Both the position numbers and the translations under genes were made by a program. A DNA stretch of 60,992 nt from Berkiella_A sp964633725 (GTDB lineage: Bacteria; Pseudomonadota; Gammaproteobacteria; Berkiellales; Berkiellaceae), in NCBI GenBank assembly GCA_964633725.1, contig CAZWHY010000018.1, positions 1 to 60,992 on the forward strand, written 5' to 3'. The notes beneath the pieces were generated by a model that was given only the letters and a program-made list of their open reading frames with translations, was not told the DNA's origin and ran no database searches. Below, in pieces: positions 44,003-52,824 of the stretch (positions are counted from its first letter, which is position 1; each line of letters begins with the position of its first letter).

Positions 44003-44370
44003 AAAAATATATATTTTTTATTCAATCTTATCAGGGCCGTACATTAAAATAACAATAACTATATATATTTCAATATGTTACACGATTCACATGGTGGAGT
44101 TAATTTACAGCTTAAAAATAGGTGTACTTGCTCTATTGAGGCAATTGGGTCCTTCCTACCATATATATATACGGGGCACAGAAGCGCAAAATTCGTGCAG
44201 AAACTGGGGTTGAGATTTCACCCCCCACTCAAGTAGTGAGATTAATAATACTGGTTAAATCAGGATATGATGGGGATAGTGGACCCCCAACAAATTATGA
44301 GAGATAACTTGCTTTAACAAATTAAGACATTGATCTATCTGCTGTTCTATATTTGGCATAAAGACATAAC

Positions 44371-45261
44371 CTATTGCTTCATTAGCATTTCAATAAAATT
44401 AAGATTCTTTTTGAATACCTTTGAATGAATTCCATTCCAAGTTCCAATTTTCAAGGTATAACCTACGGTTGCAAAAGCTCTACTGAGACGAAGAAGTGGC
44501 ATCATCTCTTTATAGCGAGGAACTGGCCTTATACTTAAATAGCCTTCAATGAAAGCTGTGTTCACATTGGAACTGTCTGACCATTCTTGCTCCTCAAAAA
44601 CTTGAAAGTCTTCTTGGGCAAAGCTTGCCCGAGCAGAAGCCCAATCAATGATTCCACTGAGCTTGCCCTGCTCAACAATGATATTACCTAGTCTGAAATC
44701 TCTGTGAACAATACATGGCCCATCTGAAAGTTTTAACAAATGAATATTCTCTTTAACATATTTATATGCTTTTTTTATTAAATCATCTCTTAAGTAATCT
44801 ATGCACTCTTCAATACTTTCATCTAACTTCTCTAACCAATGATCTTCTGGATTAGAGCTTAATTCAGATGGATACAAAAGATCCCCATATCCTTTAACCG
44901 CTATATTATGGATCTGGGCCAAATTAGATCCAATGTCATGGGCTAATTGAGTCGTTAAATTTCCCTTATCTAACAAAACCCCTGGCAGATATTCCATCAA
45001 TATAGCCCCGAGATTGTTTTTGCCCGGCGCAACGCTATCAACAAGCTTAGGGAGAGGGACAACACCTTGTAATTCACTAAGAAAATATACCTCTCTAAAA
45101 AAATGTTGATCTTTAGGACATATCTTTAGAATATATTTCTCGCTTGCAGACCGGATGACTTCATAAACAACAGCGACCATTGCATCAGCATGCTCTATCT
45201 TTGAAAAAGTTGCCTGCTTCATTTTAAAGCGTTGTTTATAATATTCTAGATTATCAGTCAT
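44371..45261 (-). CDS. Aminoglycoside phosphotransferase (APH)-family kinase
   Basis: A 296-residue protein of the APH/choline kinase fold. The catalytic loop is IVHRDFRLGNIIVEQGKLSGIIDWASA, with the Brenner motif HRDFRxxN and the metal-binding Asp in IIDW. The N-lobe has VYEVIRSASEKYILKICP and ILMEYLPG in the hinge position. Substrate is unknown; family members phosphorylate antibiotics, homoserine, choline or small metabolites. It begins 30 nt after fic2, so the two genes are probably co-transcribed. Confidence 0.85.
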   Translation of the reverse strand: MTDNLEYYKQRFKMKQATFSKIEHADAMVAVVYEVIRSASEKYILKICPKDQHFFREVYFLSELQGVVPLPKLVDSVAPGKNNLGAILMEYLPGVLLDKGNLTTQLAHDIGSNLAQIHNIAVKGYGDLLYPSELSSNPEDHWLEKLDESIEECIDYLRDDLIKKAYKYVKENIHLLKLSDGPCIVHRDFRLGNIIVEQGKLSGIIDWASARASFAQEDFQVFEEQEWSDSSNVNTAFIEGYLSIRPVPRYKEMMPLLRLSRAFATVGYTLKIGTWNGIHSKVFKKNLNFIEMLMKQ

Positions 45262-45291
45262 ATTAGCTGAATTTCTTTAAGTTGATATATG

Positions 45292-46335
45292 TTAATTTTT
45301 TACCCACTTTGCGCCACGCCCTGTCCCAATAGCTTTTATTTTTCCTTCATCTCTCAGTTCACGCAGTATTTTTCTTATCATTCCTCTACTCACACCTGGG
45401 CAGGCTTGCTCAATATCAGTAATAGTGAAAGCCCCAATTTTCTTCTCGACGGCTAGAATAATCTGTTCTGTTTTAAAGCCCTTTCCCTTTTTAATCGTAC
45501 CAACTCTTTCTTCAAACTCTTGATAAGCTGCTAACAACATGCCCCAAAAATAATTTAACCAAGGATGCACGTCATGTTTGCCTTCATGCCAATCTATAGA
45601 GCTGGCATCTAGAGATTCATAATAAGTTTCTTTACTCTCTTCAATAATACGTTCCAAGCTAATATATTTTCCAACTTGATAGTCAAAATGATAAAGCAAT
45701 AAAAGGGTGATCAATCGTGCAGTTCTACCATTGCCATCCCTAAAAGGATGAATGCACAAAAAATCCAAAATCGCTAGTGGGATGATGACTAGTGATTCCA
45801 AATCGTTCTTTTCTTTGGCATTCTTAAAACCATCTGTTAAATCTTGCATAGCTTGTGGCGTAGCAACTGCAGTTGTTGGCTTAAACCTAACACGCTTTGT
45901 CCCATCTGGTAGCTTTTCTATGATTTCATTATCGGTTAATTTCCAATGCCCTCCTTTGGCAGCATGAAAACGGTAAAGCATTGAATGCAGTTGCAAAATA
46001 ACGTTTACCGAAAATGGCATGTACTCACTGGATTCATGGATCAAAGATAATGCATCCCTGTATCCCGCAATTTCTTGCTCTGATCTATTTTTGGGTTCAG
46101 TATTTTTTAGTACAAGTTTTTTAATGCGATAGTGAGGGGCGATAACCCCTTCAATCCTATTGGAGGATTCACTTGACTCGATCATCGATGCCTTTTGTAG
46201 GCTTGCCAATGCTTCTGGTGTTTGCTGGTAATAAAGCTCTTGCTTACCCCTAAACTCACCAATTGTTTTTAAAATGGTCAGCTCATCTAAACCAAAAGTT
46301 AAGTTGTTGAGATAATTCTCTTTAAAAGAGTGCAT
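45292..46335 (-). CDS. Fic-domain protein with C-terminal winged helix (fic2)
   Basis: A 347-residue protein of the common Fic/winged-helix type. The inhibitory motif SSNRIEGV is at about residue 57, the flap around GKYISLE, and the catalytic loop is HPFRDGNGRTARL at about residue 195. Residues 280-347 form a DNA-binding-like domain (GAFTITDIEQACPGVSRGMIRKILRELRDEGKI). Class II Fic proteins are autoinhibited AMP-transferases. It shows no homology to fic1 outside the core. The promoter region contains an inverted repeat of its own and the gene is followed by an APH-type gene. Confidence 0.9.
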   Translation of the reverse strand: MHSFKENYLNNLTFGLDELTILKTIGEFRGKQELYYQQTPEALASLQKASMIESSESSNRIEGVIAPHYRIKKLVLKNTEPKNRSEQEIAGYRDALSLIHESSEYMPFSVNVILQLHSMLYRFHAAKGGHWKLTDNEIIEKLPDGTKRVRFKPTTAVATPQAMQDLTDGFKNAKEKNDLESLVIIPLAILDFLCIHPFRDGNGRTARLITLLLLYHFDYQVGKYISLERIIEESKETYYESLDASSIDWHEGKHDVHPWLNYFWGMLLAAYQEFEERVGTIKKGKGFKTEQIILAVEKKIGAFTITDIEQACPGVSRGMIRKILRELRDEGKIKAIGTGRGAKWVKN

Positions 46336-46384
46336 ATACTACTTAAATCCATATTTTATCACATAAGTAGGTATTATAGGAGAT

Positions 46385-46438
46385 AAAGGGGGTATTATCA
46401 ACCTCAAATTACCCCATTAAGTTGATGTTACCCCCTTT
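46385..46438. promoter_or_regulatory. Inverted repeat upstream of fic2 (possible operator)
   Basis: aaagggggtattatcaac (46385-46402) pairs with gttgatgttacccccttt (46421-46438), 16 of 18 positions, with an 18-bp loop. It lies about 50 bp upstream of the fic2 ATG and is repeated in part by taggtattatagg just beside it. The winged helix at the C-terminus of fic2 is a plausible ligand. The rest of 46336-46647 shows no gene. Confidence 0.5.
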
Positions 46439-46647
46439 CTTGGGCAATAAACAGACCAATAGTACAAGCACTGTAAAATTCAGAGCTTTATTGTTGGGCA
46501 CTATAAAGTTTTGGCATTTAGGTCAGGTACCACTCTTGGTTGAATATGCTACCTTTGGCTTTAAAATATAACGAAATCCTATAGCTGTTAGAATTCTTGC
46601 TTATTTACCAAGTAGCTTGTTACCTGCTCACATATAGCCATCAATAT

Positions 46648-47109
46648 CTAAGCTTTTTCTAAAACCAGCGTCTTGTATCCTTTTTTTGAGATTTTACTTT
46701 TACATTTTTCTTCAGCTTTAATTAAGTACTTTCGAATAGTACCGTCACTCAAGGGAATATTTAGTGTCTCCAAATCACTACAGATACTCCCCCTTTTTTC
46801 ACCTGTTACTGAATCACGCTTAGAGTAAAGCGTGTAACCTCTCTAGCCCCCTACTGCCATACCTAATATCAACCTCAACATGGATGTTCTTTCACGCGGA
46901 TCGATATGTTCCTCTAGAACAGGCTTTTCCAATGTAAGCTCTGCATCTGCTTTTTTTACCCAGAAATCATGACAGGTTAAAGGTTGTTTTTCATCAATGG
47001 GTATACCCGTGTACTTGTGAAGGTTTTGATTGGTTTGACTTGGATATTTTGCCCAAACATAAACTTCTTTTCTTTCTGGGTAAATGCTAAGCAAAGTTTG
47101 ATAGTACAA
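46648..47109 (-). pseudogene. Hypothetical protein gene broken by an in-frame TAG
   Basis: The minus-strand frame starting at TTG 47109 encodes 88 residues ending MAVGG, then an in-frame TAG (46843-46845), and continues without frameshift as RGYTLYSKRDSVTGEKRG to LVLEKA with a TAG at 46648-46650. The joined text has the pattern DPRERTSMLRLILGMAVGG-x-xGY...SDGTIRKYLIKAEE, which I have seen in uncharacterised gammaproteobacterial proteins where GGYGY is continuous. A Tyr codon changed to TAG is the simplest explanation. I know no function. Confidence 0.75.
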
Positions 47110-47264
47110 CCTGGTAAGTTATGATTACTAATTCGTTGTTAGAATTCTTGCTATGCAATAACTAACCTTACCCTCTCTGCCAAAATAGTTGTCTCATATC
47201 AGGATATCTTTATTTAACTATTATACAATTATTAAACCTCTCTCATAATTAAGCAAAATAAGAA

Positions 47265-47627
47265 ATGTCGGTAAAAGATCAAATATACAAGTTAGAACTA
47301 GAGCTATTAAATTTACCCACAAGACAATCTGAACAGAGATTAAATGTACTGATAGCAGATGACTTCGTTGAATTTGGCAGCTCAGGAAAAATATATAAGA
47401 AAAGAGATATTCTTAAGTCTTTACCGACAGAGAAGGCACGCTCTTTTCAGGTTTATGATTTCAAAGCAACCACATTATCAGAGAATATAATTTTGGCGAC
47501 ATATAGAGTTACTGAAAACGCTGTAGACTCATTAAGATCTTCTATCTGGAAATACTTTAAAAATGGCTGGCAAATGATATTTCACCAAGGCACACTGTGT
47601 GAAAAACCTATAGAAAATGAAGGATAA
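47265..47627 (+). CDS. NTF2-like (DUF4440) family protein
   Basis: A 120-residue cystatin-like fold protein of the SnoaL/DUF4440 group: an opening helix (IYKLELELLNLPT) that packs against LIADDFVEFGSSGKIYKKRDILKSL and the closing strands SSIWKYFKNGWQMIFHQGT. Members act as small ligand-binding or isomerase domains. Its stop overlaps the region before the ABC transporter start by only a few bases, so the genes are translationally linked. It has no signal peptide. Confidence 0.8.
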   Translation: MSVKDQIYKLELELLNLPTRQSEQRLNVLIADDFVEFGSSGKIYKKRDILKSLPTEKARSFQVYDFKATTLSENIILATYRVTENAVDSLRSSIWKYFKNGWQMIFHQGTLCEKPIENEG

Positions 47628-47628
47628 T

Positions 47629-49407
47629 ATGTCGAACGAAAACCAAAGTGCTAAAGCCAATATCTATCCAAGCCTTAAAAATTTTATATCAGAAATTGCA
47701 AGACCCTATTGGTGCTATTTTATTGGTCTACTATTTATAGGTATCTATTCTGCATTATATGGCGCTATTCAACCCTATGTACTCAAAGTTTTATTAGATA
47801 ATGCTGTCAGCTCAATCAATACACCAGAATTTATTCAAAGCTGTATCATGCCTGCTTCTATATTGATTGGTATGGGACTTGTCATCACCTATGTATGGCG
47901 ACTGTATAATTATTTTATTTTAAAATCATTACCCAAAATAAAAGCTGATATAACAAAATTAACAACAAAACACCTGCGAGGCCACTCATTTGAATATTTT
48001 CAAAATCATTTAAGTGGCGCATTAAGTGCCAAGATTGCAGATCTAACAAGCAATATTCAGGAATTAGTCAATTCGGCTTTTAATATATCGCGCCAAGCTC
48101 TAACCGTGATCATAGCAATTGGCATGTCCGCCTTGGTACATCCTTATTTTTCGCTTGTATTCCTGCTTTCCTCTCTTGGATTTTTGTATATGGCATATTA
48201 CTGCTCAAACAGTATACAGCCTTATGCTAAAAGATACGCTGAAAGCAGAAGTCGAAACTCAGGGATCATAGTGGATTGTTTCTCAAACATAGCAAATGTA
48301 TTAATGTTTGCGCGAGAAAATTTTGAAGAAAAATATCTGAATAATTCTACCACTGATGTCGTTATTAAAGATCAAGCGATGCAGTGGAAAAACATGATGA
48401 ATGCTTGCATCTTAGGTGGCATTGCATGGCTACTACAAGCTGCATCAATAATTTTGTTGATTTACTTGGGCAGTAAAGGTGCTATTACAATCGGTGACTT
48501 TGCTTTTATTTTTATGCTATCAATAGTGGTGATTGATCAGGTTTGGTTTTTAACAGAAAACCTATTGACTGTAGGAGAAAAAATTGGTGTCTGTAGGCAA
48601 GCTATGGAAACAATATTTGAAATTCATGACCAAGAAAAATTGCCAGATAGTCAAAAGCTTATTTTCCAAAAAGGTGAAATCAGTTATAGCGCTGTCAACT
48701 TTGCCTATACAGGATGCGAAAATCTATTTGAGAAGTTAAGCACTATTGTTCCTGGTGGCAAAAAAATCGGCCTAGTGGGATATTCTGGTAGTGGAAAAAG
48801 TACTTTTGTTAATTTAATCACCAGGCTATTTGATATTCAAGATGGTGAGATATTAATAGATGACCAATCTATCAATAGCGTAACGCGGCAAAGCTTAAGA
48901 GAAAATATAGCCTTTATTCCACAAGATCCATCGCTTTTTCATCGTAGCTTGCTTGAAAATATTCAATATGGAAAATTAGATGCTACTCCCGAAGAAGTAA
49001 TTGAAGCTGCAAAAAAAGCACATGCGCATGAGTTTATTGAAAAACTACCAAACAAATACAATACCTTAGTGGGAGAAAGGGGCATTAAACTATCTGGTGG
49101 ACAACGACAACGGATCGCTATTGCTCGTGCCATTCTAAAAGACGCTCCCATTTTAATTCTTGATGAAGCAACCAGCTCATTAGACTCTCTTACTGAAAAA
49201 TATATTCAAGAGTCTCTCAATGTGGCGATGGAAAATAAAACCGTTATAGTGATTGCCCATAGGCTTTCAACCGTTCTGGCTATGGATGAAATTTGGGTAT
49301 TTGAAAACGGCAGAATCATTGAACAAGGATCTCACCAAGCCTTGCTAGACAATAATGGATTTTACAAGCAACTATGGGATGTGCAAAAAGGGCATAGCTT
49401 CATTTAA
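47629..49407 (+). CDS. ABC exporter, fused permease and ATPase (type IV/MDR fold)
   Basis: A 592-residue half-transporter. Residues about 25-320 hold six transmembrane helices (PYWCYFIGLLFIGIYSALYG, VIIAIGMSALVHPYFSLVFLL, GGIAWLLQAASIILLIYLG). The ATPase domain has Walker A GYSGSGKST, Q-loop IAFIPQDPSLF, signature LSGGQRQR, Walker B ILILDEATSSLD and H-loop AHRLST. I chose the ATG at 47629 because AAGGA lies 5 nt upstream; an in-frame ATG at 47617 overlaps the preceding gene. It lies between an NTF2-like gene and an APH-type gene; resistance or small-molecule export is the likely role. It probably works as a homodimer. Confidence 0.93.
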   Translation: MSNENQSAKANIYPSLKNFISEIARPYWCYFIGLLFIGIYSALYGAIQPYVLKVLLDNAVSSINTPEFIQSCIMPASILIGMGLVITYVWRLYNYFILKSLPKIKADITKLTTKHLRGHSFEYFQNHLSGALSAKIADLTSNIQELVNSAFNISRQALTVIIAIGMSALVHPYFSLVFLLSSLGFLYMAYYCSNSIQPYAKRYAESRSRNSGIIVDCFSNIANVLMFARENFEEKYLNNSTTDVVIKDQAMQWKNMMNACILGGIAWLLQAASIILLIYLGSKGAITIGDFAFIFMLSIVVIDQVWFLTENLLTVGEKIGVCRQAMETIFEIHDQEKLPDSQKLIFQKGEISYSAVNFAYTGCENLFEKLSTIVPGGKKIGLVGYSGSGKSTFVNLITRLFDIQDGEILIDDQSINSVTRQSLRENIAFIPQDPSLFHRSLLENIQYGKLDATPEEVIEAAKKAHAHEFIEKLPNKYNTLVGERGIKLSGGQRQRIAIARAILKDAPILILDEATSSLDSLTEKYIQESLNVAMENKTVIVIAHRLSTVLAMDEIWVFENGRIIEQGSHQALLDNNGFYKQLWDVQKGHSFI

Positions 49408-49426
49408 TTAAAAATTCTATTAAACA

Positions 49427-50452
49427 ATGGAAGAAACTATGAATACGGAACTCATATCAGAGAATGACAATCTGCATAAAAAGATCATACAGTGGGGGCA
49501 CGAGAAACTTACATCTCTTGGGTATATCCTAAAAAACAACCTACCAGAAAATGTGCTAAATAAACCTTGGTCTTATGTCATCCGCTTTGAAACATCTGAT
49601 GGATACGTTTATTTAAAGCACACACCTGAGCAGCTTGCATTGGAAGCCACCATCATCCAGATTTTGCATGATCAATTCCATGCTTCTGTTCCAAAGGTTA
49701 TTGCCCACAGTTCTGAGTTAAATTGTTTTTTAATGGAAGATGCGGGCAGACCACTTCGAGAAGTTCTAAAACAGAAATTCGATGCAACATTACTTTGCCG
49801 AGCTATTGAGCAATTTGCATCACTCCAGCTAGCGGTTACTGAACATGTAGATATTTTCCTTGATATTGGTGTTCCCGATTGGCGGCTAAATAAATTGCCT
49901 GGTTTATACGAACAATTACTTTTACAAAAAGACATGTTGATTGAGGACGGGCTAACAGAAATAGAAATTAGTGACTTGAAGGCACTGCTTCCCAAAGTGT
50001 CTAGCTTATGTGCAAAACTATCTGGCTATTCTATCAAACAAACCGTTGTCCAATGTGACTTTCATGACAATAATATTCTTATTGACGACATATCGCAAAA
50101 TATTACAAATATTGATTTAGGTGAGGTGGTGATTTCACACCCATTTTTTTCATTGATAGGATTTTTGCGACAAACAAAAAAACACCATGCATTAACAGAT
50201 GAAAATGATACCTATCTGCGCCTTATGGATACTTGTCTTCAAACTTATGTGAATTTTGAATCCAAGAAAAATTTATTAGATGCTTTTGCTACCGCACAGG
50301 TATTATGGTTTATTTATGAAATACTGGCTCAGTTCAGGTTGATATCCGCATGTGACAGAACGAAAATCATGTCATTTCAGCATGGAAAAATCAGTTATGC
50401 ATTGAAGGAATTTATGACTATCTGCAAAGCGAGTGAAGGGCCATCCCAGTGA
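49427..50452 (+). CDS. APH-family phosphotransferase
   Basis: A protein of up to 341 residues with the APH-fold catalytic loop TVVQCDFHDNNILIDD and NIDLGEVV, where HxDxxxxN is present as CDFHDNN (His replaced by Cys at the Brenner position), and a hinge FLMEDAGRPL. The catalytic Asp and Asn are retained. It lies 20 nt after the ABC exporter gene and completes a three-gene operon. Start may be 49427 or the internal ATG at 49439. It also borders the tRNA-Val attachment repeat. Substrate unknown. Confidence 0.82.
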   Translation: MEETMNTELISENDNLHKKIIQWGHEKLTSLGYILKNNLPENVLNKPWSYVIRFETSDGYVYLKHTPEQLALEATIIQILHDQFHASVPKVIAHSSELNCFLMEDAGRPLREVLKQKFDATLLCRAIEQFASLQLAVTEHVDIFLDIGVPDWRLNKLPGLYEQLLLQKDMLIEDGLTEIEISDLKALLPKVSSLCAKLSGYSIKQTVVQCDFHDNNILIDDISQNITNIDLGEVVISHPFFSLIGFLRQTKKHHALTDENDTYLRLMDTCLQTYVNFESKKNLLDAFATAQVLWFIYEILAQFRLISACDRTKIMSFQHGKISYALKEFMTICKASEGPSQ

Positions 50453-50456
50453 TGGT

Positions 50457-50557
50457 AAAAATATCCACAGAAAAACAAAAGCTTTCTTGTTAAAGCACAT
50501 ATTTAAATTTGAATCTGAAATATTTTTTTTGGGGGGGGGGATTGGTAGGCGCGAGTG
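50457..50557. other. Proximal attachment-site repeat overlapping tRNA-Val
   Basis: Partner of 37549-37643. It ends in tggtaggcgcgagtg, the 3' terminal 15 nt of the tRNA gene, so the repeat includes the tRNA end and about 86 bp beyond it. The 12.9 kb between the two repeats is therefore the candidate island. Confidence 0.8.
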
Positions 50558-50617
50558 GGATTGAACCACCGACCACCTCGATGTCACCGAGGTGCTCTAC
50601 CACTGAGCTACGCGCCT
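50543..50617 (-). tRNA. tRNA-Val (anticodon GAC)
   Basis: The minus strand forms a cloverleaf of 75 nt with acceptor AGGCGCG/CGCGCCT, D arm GCTCAGTGGTAGAGC, anticodon stem CCTCG/CGAGG around loop GTGACAT (anticodon GAC), T arm GGTTCAATCC, discriminator A and an encoded CCA. The A1-T72 pair is uncommon but acceptable. The gene is intact and ends in an island attachment repeat. Confidence 0.95.
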
Positions 50618-50693
50618 AAAAAATACGTAGAAAAGATACCATTAAATATGGTTGTTTTGCAAGTATATTTTTACAGTTTAGTTTTTCAACAAA

Positions 50694-52739
50694 CTATTCA
50701 ATAAATACAGCAGCTCTAAAACGCTGCATCTCATCCCTAATCATCGCAGCTTTTTCAAATTCTAGATTCTTAGCACATTCATACATCTGCTTATCCCATT
50801 GTTTCATATATTTTGCTGCTTTGTCTAGCGTGATAGCTGCAATATCTTCTAAGGCTGTTTGTATCTCTATCACAACAGGATTAGTTTGCTCTAATTTTTT
50901 CTGTTGCTTTGTTTTCTTTTTCCCAACTTTTTGATTAAAGTATGCACCACCCATCACATCAGAAACTTTCTTTTTAATACTTTGTGGCGTGATATTATGT
51001 TCTTTATTATATGCCGCCTGTACTTTATGACGACGTTCTGTTTCTTGGATGGCTTGATTCATGCTTTTTGTAATTCTATCTGCATATAAAATCACTCTGC
51101 CATTCACATTACGAGATGCTCTGCCAATCGTTTGAATTAAAGAGCGAGCCGAGCGCAAAAACCCTTCTTTATCTGCATCAAAAATAGCCACACACGAGAC
51201 TTCTGGAATATCCAAGCCCTCTCTTAATAAATTAATCCCCACGAGCACATCAAACACCCCCAAACGTAAATCGCGAATAATTTCAACCCGTTCAAGGGTA
51301 TCAATATCTGAATGTAAATAACGTACTTTAATTTGATGTTCAGCCAAGTACTGCGCTAAATCTTCCGACATTCTTTTCGTTAACGTGGTAATTAAAACTC
51401 GCTCTTTTAAAGCGACCCGTTTATGAATTTCAGATAAGACATCTTCTACTTGGGTACCCACAGGGCGAATTTCTATTGTTGGATCTAATAAACCTGTGGG
51501 TCTCACTATTTGCTCAACAATCCTATCCGAATGTTCTAGCTCATAATCTCCAGGCGTCGCTGAGACAAAAATAGTTTGTGGCACGATTTTTAAGAACTCT
51601 TCAAACTGCAATGGCCGATTATCGATAGCAGATGGCAACCTAAACCCATATTCCACCAACGTTTGCTTGCGGGATCTATCGCCTTTATACATTGCGCCTA
51701 ATTGTGGCACCATCACATGCGACTCATCTAATATCACCAACGCATCTTTAGATAAATACTCCATTAAGGTAGGCGGCGGCTCACCAGGACCTCGTTGACT
51801 CAAAAGCCTAGAATAATTTTCAATACCATTGCAATAGCCCAATTCTAACAACATCTCTATATCATAACGTGTTCGTTGCTCTAACCTTTGTGCTTCAACC
51901 AATTTCTGATTGTTATTTAACTCTAATAGTCTATGTTGTAGCTCATCTTTGATTTTATCAACCGCTTCTAACACTTTATGTCTGGGGGTTGCATAATGTG
52001 TCTTAGGATAAATTGTGACACGCTCTAATGATTTTTTCAGCTCTCCCGTTAAGGGATCTAAAATAAACAATCGCTCTAGCTCATCACCGAATAATTCGAT
52101 ACGAACAGCAAGCTTTTCGGAATCCGCCGGAAAAACATCAACCACATCACCCCGAACCCTATAAGTCCCCCTTCTTAGCTCTAAGTCATTACGTTTATAT
52201 TGCAATTCGGCTAACCGACGTAATATCGCTCTTTGATCAATATTGTCGCCCTTCGTCAAATGCAACATCATCGATAAGTAAGACTCTGGATCGCCTAAGC
52301 CATAAATAGCAGAAACGGTTGCAACAATGATGGTATCTTTTCGTTCCATTAAGGCTTTGGTTGCCGATAAGCGCATTTGTTCTATATGCTCGTTAACAGA
52401 AGCGTCTTTTTCTATAAACGTATCAGACGATGGCACATAGGCTTCCGGTTGATAATAATCATAATATGACACAAAATATTCAACCGCATTATCTGGGAAA
52501 AATTCTTTCATTTCACCGTATAATTGTGCGGCTAACGTTTTGTTGGGTGCTAATATCAGCGTGGGTAATTGTAATTGCTCAATAACATGCGCCAAGGTAT
52601 AAGTCTTACCCGAACCAGTCACCCCCAACAAGGTTTGAAATTTTTGACCTGTTTTTAAACCCGCTATTAATGCTTTGATGGCAGCAGGTTGATCCCCTTG
52701 TGGGGTAAATTCAGAGTAGAGTTTTAGTGCTTTGGACAT
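50694..52739 (-). CDS. uvrB: Excinuclease ABC subunit B
   Basis: UvrB is the damage-verifying helicase-like subunit of nucleotide excision repair. The 681-residue protein has Walker A LLGVTGSGKTYTLA, the beta-hairpin region YYDYYQPEAYVPSSDTFIEKD, VILDESHV (DEAD-type), helicase motifs V/VI (GINLLREGLDIPEVS, QTIGRASRN), and the C-terminal UVR domain LEFEKAAMIRDEM. I chose the ATG at 52739 (MSKALKLYSEF), which matches the family start; a longer frame upstream lacks support. It is divergent from the aminotransferase gene, with only 85 bp between starts. Confidence 0.97.
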   Translation of the reverse strand: MSKALKLYSEFTPQGDQPAAIKALIAGLKTGQKFQTLLGVTGSGKTYTLAHVIEQLQLPTLILAPNKTLAAQLYGEMKEFFPDNAVEYFVSYYDYYQPEAYVPSSDTFIEKDASVNEHIEQMRLSATKALMERKDTIIVATVSAIYGLGDPESYLSMMLHLTKGDNIDQRAILRRLAELQYKRNDLELRRGTYRVRGDVVDVFPADSEKLAVRIELFGDELERLFILDPLTGELKKSLERVTIYPKTHYATPRHKVLEAVDKIKDELQHRLLELNNNQKLVEAQRLEQRTRYDIEMLLELGYCNGIENYSRLLSQRGPGEPPPTLMEYLSKDALVILDESHVMVPQLGAMYKGDRSRKQTLVEYGFRLPSAIDNRPLQFEEFLKIVPQTIFVSATPGDYELEHSDRIVEQIVRPTGLLDPTIEIRPVGTQVEDVLSEIHKRVALKERVLITTLTKRMSEDLAQYLAEHQIKVRYLHSDIDTLERVEIIRDLRLGVFDVLVGINLLREGLDIPEVSCVAIFDADKEGFLRSARSLIQTIGRASRNVNGRVILYADRITKSMNQAIQETERRHKVQAAYNKEHNITPQSIKKKVSDVMGGAYFNQKVGKKKTKQQKKLEQTNPVVIEIQTALEDIAAITLDKAAKYMKQWDKQMYECAKNLEFEKAAMIRDEMQRFRAAVFIE

Positions 52740-52824
52740 AATAAGCTTACAAGTATAAATAAAATTCAATATATGGCATAGTATATTGCATCTTACCATA
52801 GCAAGACACACCTCGGAGGCCAAC

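Noticed and set aside
43998..44213. Short plus-strand frame of 71 codons
   Set aside because: It starts inside the 24-bp repeat array, has no ribosome binding site and shows no protein-like conservation pattern.
44100..44300. Coding-looking fragment (RKIRAETGVEIS) upstream of the APH gene
   Set aside because: Short, without start or ribosome binding site; could be a degraded regulator but no family match is certain.
46843..46845. Programmed TAG readthrough or pyrrolysine
   Set aside because: No structural element or pylT-like gene nearby; a simple Tyr-to-TAG change explains it. Left as a pseudogene call.
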